Positions 34,645 to 42,361 of a DNA stretch of 64,000 bases are shown piece by piece. Source of the DNA: Granulosicoccus sp045110475 (GTDB taxonomy: Bacteria > Pseudomonadota > Gammaproteobacteria > Granulosicoccales > Granulosicoccaceae); the NCBI GenBank assembly GCA_045110475.1, contig JBGCGC010000030.1, forward strand, positions 1 through 64,000. The letters run 5' to 3'. The notes beneath the pieces are model-generated. The model was not told the origin of the DNA. It saw only the letters and a list, made by a program, of their open reading frames with translations, and did no database searches. Position 1 is the first letter of the stretch, and every line of letters begins with the position of its first letter. Position numbers and translations under genes: made by a program.

Positions 34645-35460
34645 ATGACAGAAAACCAGATTAGAAAAAAAATTATCGCGTTGTGTCTACAGATGAACGC
34701 GACAGGTCTGAATCAGGGAACCTCAGGCAATATCAGTGCACGCTTCAAAGAATTCATGTTGATTACCCCCAGCGGTATACCGTACGAAGAATTGAAACCT
34801 GCGGACATCGCCAAAATGAAAATTGACGATGACGAATTCAACTGGAAGGGGCCGTCCAAACCGTCTTCAGAATGGCATTTTCATCGGGCAATACTAAAAG
34901 CCAAGCCCGATGTGCACGCCATCGTTCATACTCACTCAACGTTCTCCACGGTGGTATCAATAGCTCGCGATGATATTCCGGCCTGTCATTACATGATTGC
35001 CGCATTTGGCGGAAATTCGGTGCGTTGTGCAGACTATGAAACTTTTGGTACCGCTGAGTTATCGCAAAGTATGCTCAAGGCAATGGAAGGCAGGACGGCG
35101 TGCCTGCTGGCCAATCACGGTATGGTAGCCGGAGGTAAAAATCTTGACAACGCCATGTGGGCAGCGGTCGAGTTAGAGACTCTATCAAAGCAGTTCTACT
35201 ATGCGAAGCTTGCGGGCAATATGATCGTCTTGCCTGACGATGAAATGGCGCGTGTACTTGAGAAGTTCAAGTCCTACGGACAGGTTCAGAAGCCCACAGT
35301 CAGAAAAAGTAAAAAACGTTCATCGCGCATGAACTCTACTAACGCAATGGCGAGCAAGGTCAAGACCAAAAAGGTGTCAGCAAAAAAAGCGACGTCCAGA
35401 AAAGCACTGGCGAAAAAAAACACCACTAAAAAGGGAAGGGCGATTCGGGTAAAGTCGTGA
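34645..35460 (+). CDS. Class II (FucA-like) aldolase with a lysine-rich C-terminal tail
   Basis: 271 residues. Residues 1 to about 212 are a standard fuculose-phosphate-type aldolase: GTSGNISAR, ITPSGIPYEEL, catalytic Glu in SSEWHFHRAI, zinc His pair in VHTHST and the third His in ANHGMVAGG. The last 57 residues hold 16 Lys and 6 Arg and no acidic residue, with KK pairs every few positions like a histone H1 tail. The fold cleaves ketose 1-phosphates to DHAP and an aldehyde. ATG 34645 starts at the conserved N-terminus. Confidence 0.88.
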   Translation: MTENQIRKKIIALCLQMNATGLNQGTSGNISARFKEFMLITPSGIPYEELKPADIAKMKIDDDEFNWKGPSKPSSEWHFHRAILKAKPDVHAIVHTHSTFSTVVSIARDDIPACHYMIAAFGGNSVRCADYETFGTAELSQSMLKAMEGRTACLLANHGMVAGGKNLDNAMWAAVELETLSKQFYYAKLAGNMIVLPDDEMARVLEKFKSYGQVQKPTVRKSKKRSSRMNSTNAMASKVKTKKVSAKKATSRKALAKKNTTKKGRAIRVKS

Positions 35461-35468
35461 ATTGATGC

Positions 35469-35498
35469 ACGTCGTCCCCTGGTTTCAGGGGATGACGT
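35469..35498. terminator. Hairpin between convergent aldolase and alpha-glucosidase genes
   Basis: ACGTCGTCCCCT (35469-35480) pairs with AGGGGATGACGT (35487-35498) at 11 of 12 positions over a 6-base loop. No T-run follows in either direction, so termination may be partial or factor-assisted. Its position between two convergent stops supports a bidirectional 3'-end role. Confidence 0.6.
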
Positions 35499-35519
35499 AG
35501 TATTTGCGCCGTAACTGAT

Positions 35520-37187
35520 TTAGACCAGTTTCACATACGCCGCACTGTACGCAGGTATCTCCAGTGCACCATCGATGAGCTCAGGGTGAAAACCATGACT
35601 ATCTAGCAGCGTCAGTTTACGCTGGGTATCAATTTCACACCGAACACGCTCACTACCCAGATTGAATGCGCAGTAGATTGAATCGTCGTCAAGGGTGCGA
35701 ACGAACGACAGAATCTCCCCCATCACAATGATGTCGTCTAAAGAGCCTTTGACCAGAGCAGGATTCTCGCTTCTGAAAGACAGGAATCGGCGGTAATGTT
35801 CAAGGGTGCTTTGTTCATCTCCTTGCTGCGTGGATACTGACAGCCGCTTGTGCATTTCCGGCACTGGCAGCCACGGCTCGACTCTTGAAAAGCCTGCGTT
35901 GTCATGCTGATTGTCCCAGACCATGGGTGTTCGGCATCCATCCCGGCCTTTGAATTCAGGCCAGAAAGCAATTCCGTAGGGATCTTGCAGTTTTTCAAAG
36001 GGGATATCAGCCTCTGGCAGACCAAGCTCTTCGCCCTGATAAAGACAGATTGACCCGCGCATCGACATTAACAACGATGCAAGCACTTTGATATGTTGGG
36101 CCTTGTTCTTTTTAGGCAGATTCCAGCGTGTCGCATGGCGGACGACATCATGGTTTGAAAAAGCCCAGCATACCCAGCTGTCGGGGGCTTCTTTTACAAA
36201 GCGTTGCAGAACTGATGCGACTCTTGCTGCAGTCGGAATTTCTGCGGATAAAAAATCGAAGGTGTAGCACATATGCAAGAGCTTTTCACCGCTGGTGTAA
36301 TCACGCAGAATGCTCATGCCATTTTGAGCATCGCCAATTTCCCCCACACAGGTTGCAGCGGGATATTCATCGAGTACTGCCCGAAAACGTTCCAGAAACT
36401 TCAGATTGTCCGGTCGGCTCTTGTCGTACAGGTGTTCCTGGTGATTATAAGGATTAACCCCGGGCGCTATGTCGGCGTTGCGCAACTCTGGTGCCAGACC
36501 TGGATTGTCTCTCAGCTGATCGTCGCAAAAATAGAAATTGACGGTATCCAGTCGAAAACCATCAACGCCACGATCCAGCCAGAAGCGTGCGATGTCCAGC
36601 ATTGCTATCTGTACGTCGAGGTTGTGAAAATTAAGATCTGGTTGAGACGACAAGAAATTGTGCTGATAATACTGGCAGCGAGTCGAATGCCACGACCAGC
36701 CAGGTCCGCCGAAAATTGATAGCCAGTTGTTGGGTGGACTTCCGTCCGGTTTTGCATCAGCCCATACGTACCAATCATGTCTGTCGTTGTCGCGGCTGGA
36801 GCAAGACTGTGCAAACCAGGCATGCTGATCTGAGGTGTGTGACAACACAAGGTCAATAATGACCTTGAGATCAAGCGCATGGGCAGACTCGATCATTTCG
36901 TCAAACGCATGCAGGTCGCCAAACATCGGGTCTATGTCCTTATAGCCTGAGACATCGTAGCCAAAATCCTTCATGGGTGACTTGAAGAATGGCGATATCC
37001 AGATAGCATCCGCACCCAGCTCTGCTATGTGGTGCAGGCGGTCCTTGATGCCAGCTAGGTCGCCGATACCATCGTTGTTGGAGTCCTGATAGGAGCGAGG
37101 ATATATCTGGTAGACAACCGCGCCGCGCCACCAATCCTTGTCGACAACAACATCTGATTCGACGATGCTGACTGATGAAAATCTCAT
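35520..37187 (-). CDS. aglA: Cytoplasmic alpha-glucosidase, GH13 (AglA-like)
   Basis: 555 residues, no signal peptide. GH13 regions: DLVLSHTSDQHAWF (residues 112-125), nucleophile Asp214 in DGFRLDTVN, acid/base Glu283 in VGEIGD and Asp347 in FSNHDVVR. The opening WWRGAVVYQIYPRSYQDSN is typical of oligo-1,6-glucosidase/alpha-glucosidase enzymes. It would hydrolyse imported alpha-glucosides (maltose, trehalose or sucrose class) to hexoses. It lies 403 bases downstream of the AglK-like gene on the same strand, so it may have its own promoter within the regulon. Confidence 0.9.
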   Translation of the reverse strand: MRFSSVSIVESDVVVDKDWWRGAVVYQIYPRSYQDSNNDGIGDLAGIKDRLHHIAELGADAIWISPFFKSPMKDFGYDVSGYKDIDPMFGDLHAFDEMIESAHALDLKVIIDLVLSHTSDQHAWFAQSCSSRDNDRHDWYVWADAKPDGSPPNNWLSIFGGPGWSWHSTRCQYYQHNFLSSQPDLNFHNLDVQIAMLDIARFWLDRGVDGFRLDTVNFYFCDDQLRDNPGLAPELRNADIAPGVNPYNHQEHLYDKSRPDNLKFLERFRAVLDEYPAATCVGEIGDAQNGMSILRDYTSGEKLLHMCYTFDFLSAEIPTAARVASVLQRFVKEAPDSWVCWAFSNHDVVRHATRWNLPKKNKAQHIKVLASLLMSMRGSICLYQGEELGLPEADIPFEKLQDPYGIAFWPEFKGRDGCRTPMVWDNQHDNAGFSRVEPWLPVPEMHKRLSVSTQQGDEQSTLEHYRRFLSFRSENPALVKGSLDDIIVMGEILSFVRTLDDDSIYCAFNLGSERVRCEIDTQRKLTLLDSHGFHPELIDGALEIPAYSAAYVKLV

Positions 37188-37590
37188 GAAAAATCGTTCC
37201 TGTAACTGAAGAAGTTAAAAGCGCGCGAGTTTGCAGTGCTATCGGCAGCAAGCTAAGGATCTCCAACGACTTGATCCGCACAACTGCCGGATCCGTGATC
37301 GATTGTCGCTTACCACTACTCACAACCGCTCCCCGTCAATCCCGGGCAGTCAGTTTTCTGCTCGCACAGCTCCCCTATATCGCCGCGCAGAGGGACACCG
37401 CGTCTTAAACAACGCAGATGACTGTTTTCACGGAAATCATAAATCCGTACTATTTTTTTGATTGTTTTCTTCGCACACGTAGCCCCCGGAACTGTTCAAT
37501 AAGCCGTTCAAGAGCTTGAAGAACAATCCGGTTACTTTTACACGCTTGGCCTGGAGCGGTGTGGAAGCAGGTTATTGGCCTTGTTCTTTT
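37188..37590. other. 403-base gap between aglK-like and aglA-like genes
   Basis: No credible gene; the plus-strand frame at 37231-37461 looks random. An AAAAGCGC half-site around 37216 resembles half of the LacI-type operator at 41046-41055 and could bring aglA under the same regulator, but this is weak. No strong terminator is visible after the aglK-like gene. Confidence 0.4.
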
Positions 37591-38691
37591 TTACTTCCTG
37601 TAATGCAAAGACTGGCCTTCAGTAAACAAATGTACCTTGCTCATGTCTGCTGACATACGCATGCTTTTGTCGCGCACATCGCGGTGAATGCCTTGTAGTT
37701 TCGCGATAACGGGATCGCTTTCGGCATTTTCCCGCTGGAAGTAGACTTGTGTGACTTCGCCAAGTGCTTCTGCGATCTCAATGACACTTTCAAAAGCGTA
37801 GTTTTCCCCGGTCACAGGTTGCATGTCTTCCGGTCGTATTCCAATGTTGACTGATGCACCCTTCAGATCGTCTTTGGTGGAAACAGCAGAAGAGATGACA
37901 CCGCCACCATGTGTCAGGCTAACCTTGGTAATTTCTCCGGTCTCGACAATCTTGCCAGGCAGCAGGTTCATGGCGGGGGATCCGATAAACTGGGCAACAA
38001 ATTCGTTTTCTGGTGTCTCATATAACTCAAGCGGTGTACCCACCTGCGCTATACCCTTGTTGGCGAGCACCACGATTCTGGATGCCAGTGTCATGGCTTC
38101 TACCTGATCATGTGTCACATAGACCATGGTGGACTCCGGCATACTTTCCTTGAGCTGCGCAATTTCGATTCGGGTAGCGACACGCAAGGCTGCATCGAGA
38201 TTCGAAAGTGGCTCATCAAAAAGATAGACCTTCGGATCTCTTACCAGAGAGCGACCAATGGCAACACGTTGACGCTGCCCACCTGAGAGTGCCTTCGGCA
38301 ATCGATCAAGATATTCGGTGAGTTGTAATGTGCTTGCTACCCGAGTGATGGCGGCGTCTATTTCTTCTGGAGTTTTCTTGGCAAGTTTCAGCGCGAAAGC
38401 CATGTTGTCGCGCACGGTCATATGCGGGTACAGGGCGTAGGACTGAAAGACCATGGCGATACCACGCTGGGCAGGTGGCATCTCGTTCATGCGCACACCA
38501 TCGATGGTGAATTCCCCCGCGGTGATGGTTTCGAGGCCGGCAATCATGCGTAGCAAGGTCGATTTGCCGCAGCCTGAAGGTCCAACGAAAACGATTAACT
38601 CGCCGGTCTTGATATCCAGATTGATGTTATTAAGAACGTTGATGTTGCCCGAGTAGGTCTTCTCAACATCGGTCAGTTTAAGGCTTGTCAT
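37591..38691 (-). CDS. aglK: Alpha-glucoside ABC transporter ATP-binding protein (AglK-like)
   Basis: 366 residues of MalK type: Walker A FVGPSGCGKSTLLRMIAG, Q-loop MVFQSYALYPHMTVRDN, signature ALSGGQRQRVAIGRSLVRD, Walker B VYLFDEPLSNLDAALRV, VTHDQVEAMTLASRIVV, then a TOBE domain (VNIGIRPEDMQ). GGAGA precedes the ATG. It follows the two permease genes in the order F-G-K, as in rhizobial agl operons, and energises alpha-glucoside uptake. Confidence 0.92.
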   Translation of the reverse strand: MTSLKLTDVEKTYSGNINVLNNINLDIKTGELIVFVGPSGCGKSTLLRMIAGLETITAGEFTIDGVRMNEMPPAQRGIAMVFQSYALYPHMTVRDNMAFALKLAKKTPEEIDAAITRVASTLQLTEYLDRLPKALSGGQRQRVAIGRSLVRDPKVYLFDEPLSNLDAALRVATRIEIAQLKESMPESTMVYVTHDQVEAMTLASRIVVLANKGIAQVGTPLELYETPENEFVAQFIGSPAMNLLPGKIVETGEITKVSLTHGGGVISSAVSTKDDLKGASVNIGIRPEDMQPVTGENYAFESVIEIAEALGEVTQVYFQRENAESDPVIAKLQGIHRDVRDKSMRMSADMSKVHLFTEGQSLHYRK

Positions 38692-38709
38692 TATCTGTTC
38701 TCCATTGTC

Positions 38710-39858
38710 TTATTTGACCGATCCAGCCAGAAGGCCACGGACCAGATACTTCTGCATGGCAAAGAACACAACCAGTGGCACCGCTATCGACACGAAGGCC
38801 GACGTTGCCAGAATCTCCCAGTTGCCACCACGTGTGCCAAGAAGTTCAACGATCTGTTTGGTCATTACGGTTGTCTCTCCGCTGGAGTCGATCAGGAATA
38901 CCAGCGCTACCAGTAGATCATTCCAGGTCCACAGGAACTGGAAGATAGCGAATGAGGCCAACGCCGGAAACGACAGCGGCAATATGATCTTGATGAAGAT
39001 CTGGAAGTCTGTCGCACCATCGACCTTGGCGTTTTCTATGATGTCTCGCGGCAGCCCCACCATGTAGTTGCGCAGCAGATAGATGGCCAACGGTAAGCCG
39101 AAGCCGGTATGTGCAAGCCAGGCCCCGAGATAGCCTTTGCCAATGCCGACCTCATTGTGCAATTTCAGAAGCGGGATAAGCGCAAGTTGTAGCGGCACGA
39201 CCAACAGACCAACCACTGCAGCAATAAGCAAAGCTCTTCCCGGGAAGTCCATCCATGCTAGTGCGTAAGCGGCAAACGCCGCCACGAGTATGGGGATAAT
39301 CGTGGCTGGAATGGTGACGGTCAGCGTATTAAAGAATGCCTTGGCCATACCCTCCCGATTGTTTTCGTCGAAAAGAACATTCTGGTAGTTTTCAAGCGTG
39401 AATTCAGGCGGCGTCTCGGCAGTAGTGAAAACTCTCTGACCTCGCGCACCAGACAGCTCTTCGCTGTGCTGCATGATGTAGTCACCATTGGACTGCACGG
39501 TAATCGAGGCACCAGATCTTAGCTCGGCGGTATCGCCAGGTTGATAGTCGTCGATGTTTCGGGACGATGTACCCCATACCGAAATGACCGCCTCCGAGCC
39601 TTCGTCAAACAGGTTGCCTTCCACAACAAACATGCCGTCCTTCTCGACCTGTGTTTCAGGACTATCAGTACGCAGGGTGAGGTTCTGCTCCGAACTTGAC
39701 ATGGCATTCCACCAGCCACCGGTGGAGATTTGATCGGCGGTTCTGAATGAAGAGACAAAAAGTCCGACGGTTGGAAATAGCCAAAGCAATACCATGGCTG
39801 CAAGGGACAGGTGAACCGCCCAGGTAAGACTCGACTTGTTACCGGCTATTCCAGACAT
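38710..39858 (-). CDS. aglG: Alpha-glucoside ABC transporter permease (AglG-like)
   Basis: 382 residues, about 100 longer than ordinary MalG proteins because of a large periplasmic insert between the first membrane segment (about residues 14-33) and the FTLENYQNVLFDEN segment. That insert is characteristic of AglG. The EAA loop reads PRDIIENAKVDGATDFQIFIKIILPLS. Its ATG shares one base with the AglF stop (TAATG), so the two permeases are coupled. Confidence 0.9.
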   Translation of the reverse strand: MSGIAGNKSSLTWAVHLSLAAMVLLWLFPTVGLFVSSFRTADQISTGGWWNAMSSSEQNLTLRTDSPETQVEKDGMFVVEGNLFDEGSEAVISVWGTSSRNIDDYQPGDTAELRSGASITVQSNGDYIMQHSEELSGARGQRVFTTAETPPEFTLENYQNVLFDENNREGMAKAFFNTLTVTIPATIIPILVAAFAAYALAWMDFPGRALLIAAVVGLLVVPLQLALIPLLKLHNEVGIGKGYLGAWLAHTGFGLPLAIYLLRNYMVGLPRDIIENAKVDGATDFQIFIKIILPLSFPALASFAIFQFLWTWNDLLVALVFLIDSSGETTVMTKQIVELLGTRGGNWEILATSAFVSIAVPLVVFFAMQKYLVRGLLAGSVK

Positions 39859-40865
39859 TACTGCATCTCCTTGCGGGCGTTGTACACATTCCAGACGAGG
39901 ATGGGCGATACCAGCAGCATAATGATCATGGCACTTGCCGAGCCTACACCCCAGTCACTCGCTCTGAACAGCTTGTCGTACATGTAGTTGGCTAGTACCT
40001 GCGTTTCCCATTGTCCATTGGTCATCGCAAAAACGATATCGAAGACCTTGAGAACAACAATGGTTATCGTGGTCCACACAACCACAATCGTGCTCATTAT
40101 CTGCGGCACTTTTATCTTGAAAAACACTTGAAAGGGATTGGCACCATCGACAATTGCAGCCTCGACAGTCTCTTCAGGAATGCCGCGAAGTGCGGCTGAG
40201 AGGATAACCATGGCAAAACCGGTCTGGATCCAGATGAGAACAATCATGAGGAACAGACTGTTCCATGGCACGATAGTTAGCCAGCTGACCGGTTCGCTAC
40301 CGCCAAAAAACAGATAGAGCGCGTTAAGTACACCGATCTGATCCTGATCGACTGGTCGCGTGTCATAGACAAGTTTGAAAATGACGGCAGCCCCGACAAA
40401 CGATATCGCCATGGGCATGAATATAAGAGACTTGGCAATGTTGCCCCAGCGCACCCTGTCAGACAGTTGGGCGGCGATGAGTCCGAAGACGGTGGAAAAC
40501 GCGGGAACGACGATTAGCCACATCATGTTGTTGCGCATCGCTTCCCAGAACTTCGGTTCGCTGAACATCTGTTGGTAGTTGGCCAGCCCGACAAACTGTG
40601 ATTCATTACCGGGAAGTCTTTCGGTCAGCGACAGTCTCAGTGTTTCGACGACGGGATAAGCCAGATAGAGTCCGAGGGCAGCGAGGGCCGGAAAAAGAAA
40701 GAGCCAGGGCCTGACCATGTTTGCCCGGGTGATGTTGCGGCCAGCATTTGCCCCTTTTGGGGGGAACACCACCTTGTCCAGGAACTGGTTGGAGAAGTAG
40801 AAGTAGCCGACACAACCTCCCACCCCGATGATGATGGTTAGTACTGCCTGAAAAGCTGGATGCAT
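39858..40865 (-). CDS. aglF: Alpha-glucoside ABC transporter permease (AglF-like)
   Basis: 335 residues from ATG 40865, preceded by a good GGGAGGGA ribosome site; the longer frame to 40916 is not needed. An extra N-terminal membrane segment (FQAVLTIIIGVGGCVGYFYF) precedes the usual MalF-like core (NMVRPWLFLFPALAALGLYL), a layout seen in AglF. EAA loop: PEETVEAAIVDGANPFQVFFKIKVPQIM. First gene of the minus-strand aglFGK(A) unit, opposite the LacI regulator. Confidence 0.9.
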   Translation of the reverse strand: MHPAFQAVLTIIIGVGGCVGYFYFSNQFLDKVVFPPKGANAGRNITRANMVRPWLFLFPALAALGLYLAYPVVETLRLSLTERLPGNESQFVGLANYQQMFSEPKFWEAMRNNMMWLIVVPAFSTVFGLIAAQLSDRVRWGNIAKSLIFMPMAISFVGAAVIFKLVYDTRPVDQDQIGVLNALYLFFGGSEPVSWLTIVPWNSLFLMIVLIWIQTGFAMVILSAALRGIPEETVEAAIVDGANPFQVFFKIKVPQIMSTIVVVWTTITIVVLKVFDIVFAMTNGQWETQVLANYMYDKLFRASDWGVGSASAMIIMLLVSPILVWNVYNARKEMQ

Positions 40866-40946
40866 CGCTCCCTCCCTTTTGACCCGAATTATAACTATGT
40901 GAACTAGAATACACACAGCCGCGCAGGCTCATGTAACAAATTGGCC

Positions 40947-40956
40947 AAAGCGCATT
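40947..40956. promoter_or_regulatory. LacI-type operator for aglF promoter
   Basis: AAAGCGCATT differs from the perfect palindrome at 41046-41055 at two positions. It lies just downstream of the expected start point of the minus-strand promoter at 40965-40993, where a bound repressor would block initiation. Confidence 0.6.
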
Positions 40957-40964
40957 GGGCGCGA

Positions 40965-40993
40965 AGTATCGACTAGCTCAACAATACTGTCAA
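40965..40993 (-). promoter_or_regulatory. Sigma-70-type promoter of the aglFGK operon
   Basis: On the minus strand TTGACA (40993-40988) and GATACT (40970-40965) are spaced by 17 bases. The -35 is perfect and the -10 matches 4 of 6. It points to aglF, about 100 bases away. Confidence 0.65.
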
Positions 40994-41007
40994 CCATTAG
41001 TTTTTTT

Positions 41008-41036
41008 TTGACAGTGGTGCGACTAGAGCCTACTAT
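41008..41036 (+). promoter_or_regulatory. Sigma-70-type promoter of the LacI-family regulator
   Basis: TTGACA (41008-41013), a 17-base spacer and TACTAT (41031-41036), directed to the regulator at 41114. The expected start point near 41043 abuts the operator palindrome, so the regulator probably represses itself. Confidence 0.75.
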
Positions 41037-41045
41037 GCGGCAGCC

Positions 41046-41055
41046 AAAGCGCTTT
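41046..41055. promoter_or_regulatory. Palindromic LacI-family operator
   Basis: AAAGCGCTTT, a perfect 10-base palindrome with the central CG typical of LacI/GalR-family sites. A further half-site AAAGCGC lies at 41070-41076. Confidence 0.78.
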
Positions 41056-41113
41056 AAGACTATTTCGTCAAAGCGCACCCATCGTCAACGTACTGCTCAC
41101 GTCAACCTAGTCA

Positions 41114-42169
41114 ATGAATCTCAAAGAGCTTTCCGAATCACTGGGCCTGTCGCAGACGACTGTCAGCCGCGCACTTAATGGCTATCCGGAGGTGAGTGAA
41201 AAAACCCGGCTGCGCGTTAGCAAGGCAGCGTCGGCTAACAACTACCAACCCAACGCTCGAGCGATGGGACTGGCAACGGGACGTTCCATGACGGTGGGTC
41301 ATGTGATCCCCATGGTGAGCAGCAGCGATGTTGTCAATCCGGTCTTCGGGGAGTTCATTGCAGGTGCCAGTCGAACATACAGTCAGAACGGTTATGAATT
41401 GTTGCTTACCGTCGCCGAAGAAACCAAAGAAGAAGAAACTTATAGAAATTACGCGGCTAGTGGAGCTGTTGACGGTGTTATAGTGCATTCACCTTGCAGA
41501 TCAGACAATCGAATAGATTTGCTACGCGAAGTTGGATTACCCTTTGTTGTTCACGGGCGAGTGGAAGAGTGTACCCAGTCATACTCCTGGGTGGATATGA
41601 ATAACCGTCGTGCGTTTCGTCAAGCCTGCCAACTATTGCTGGATATGGGCCATCGACGAATCGCACTGGTCAACGGCCGCGAGGTGCTGAATTTCGCCTG
41701 GCTTCGCTTGAAGGGGTACGAAGATGCGCTGCAGGCGGTTGGTCTCGCGTTGGACGAGGAACTGATCAGTTCGGGTGACATGACGGAGATCTACGGCTAT
41801 GAAACGGCCAACGCACTGCTGGACACAGAATCGCCTCCCACCGCTTTTGTTGTCTCTTCCTACGTAGTCGCCATCGGGGTACAAAGAGCCATCGTACATG
41901 CTGGTCTGGTCATCGGTAAAGACGTATCAGTTGTCACTCACGATGATGTTCTATCTTTTTTTGACAATCAAGGGGAAATCCCACAATTCACCGCTACGCG
42001 TTCGTCAGTGCGTGAGGCGGGTGTTCAAGCTGCGCAGATGTTATTGAATATCATTGAATCGCCAGAGAGTGCGCCGCAGTCACTCCTTCTGGAGGCTCGC
42101 CTTGTCGTTGGTTCTTCCACTGGGCCAGCGGCAGCAGCTAACGACTCAGCAGGGCAACGTCTAACTTGA
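41114..42169 (+). CDS. LacI-family transcriptional regulator (AglR-like)
   Basis: 351 residues. The N-terminal helix-turn-helix is LKELSESLGLSQTTVSRALNG with the hinge-helix region NNYQPNARAMGLATGRS; the rest is a periplasmic-binding-protein fold (VDGVIVHSPCRSDNR, GHRRIALVNGR, SVVTHDD). The substitution of the usual AxRAL by SRALNGYPEVSEKT is ordinary for the agl group. It should repress the divergent transport operon and itself through the AAAGCGC sites, released by an alpha-glucoside or derivative. Confidence 0.9.
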   Translation: MNLKELSESLGLSQTTVSRALNGYPEVSEKTRLRVSKAASANNYQPNARAMGLATGRSMTVGHVIPMVSSSDVVNPVFGEFIAGASRTYSQNGYELLLTVAEETKEEETYRNYAASGAVDGVIVHSPCRSDNRIDLLREVGLPFVVHGRVEECTQSYSWVDMNNRRAFRQACQLLLDMGHRRIALVNGREVLNFAWLRLKGYEDALQAVGLALDEELISSGDMTEIYGYETANALLDTESPPTAFVVSSYVVAIGVQRAIVHAGLVIGKDVSVVTHDDVLSFFDNQGEIPQFTATRSSVREAGVQAAQMLLNIIESPESAPQSLLLEARLVVGSSTGPAAAANDSAGQRLT

Positions 42170-42266
42170 ATAAACAAAGTGTCGTCGACTCTGCACGATG
42201 AGATGCGCACTCAAACTTTTTTTAACAGTAATTTTTTTGTACCAGTAGTTGTAGTATGTGATGTGA

Positions 42267-42289
42267 AACATGAGATTTAAAATCATGTT
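42267..42289. promoter_or_regulatory. Inverted repeat upstream of aglE
   Basis: AACATGA (42267-42273) and TCATGTT (42283-42289) pair perfectly over 7 bases with a 9-base AT-rich spacer, about 72 bases before the aglE-like start. It may be an operator or a leader hairpin; it does not resemble the AAAGCGC sites. Confidence 0.35.
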
Positions 42290-42361
42290 AGGACCGTTTG
42301 TCGGTTGAAAATTTTGTGATGTACAAACCAGCAGTATCAATTGGAACCATTGGAGAAAACC

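Noticed and set aside
42222..42257. Promoter upstream of aglE from TTAACA and TAGTAT
   Set aside because: The spacer is 24 bases, too long for a sigma-70 promoter.
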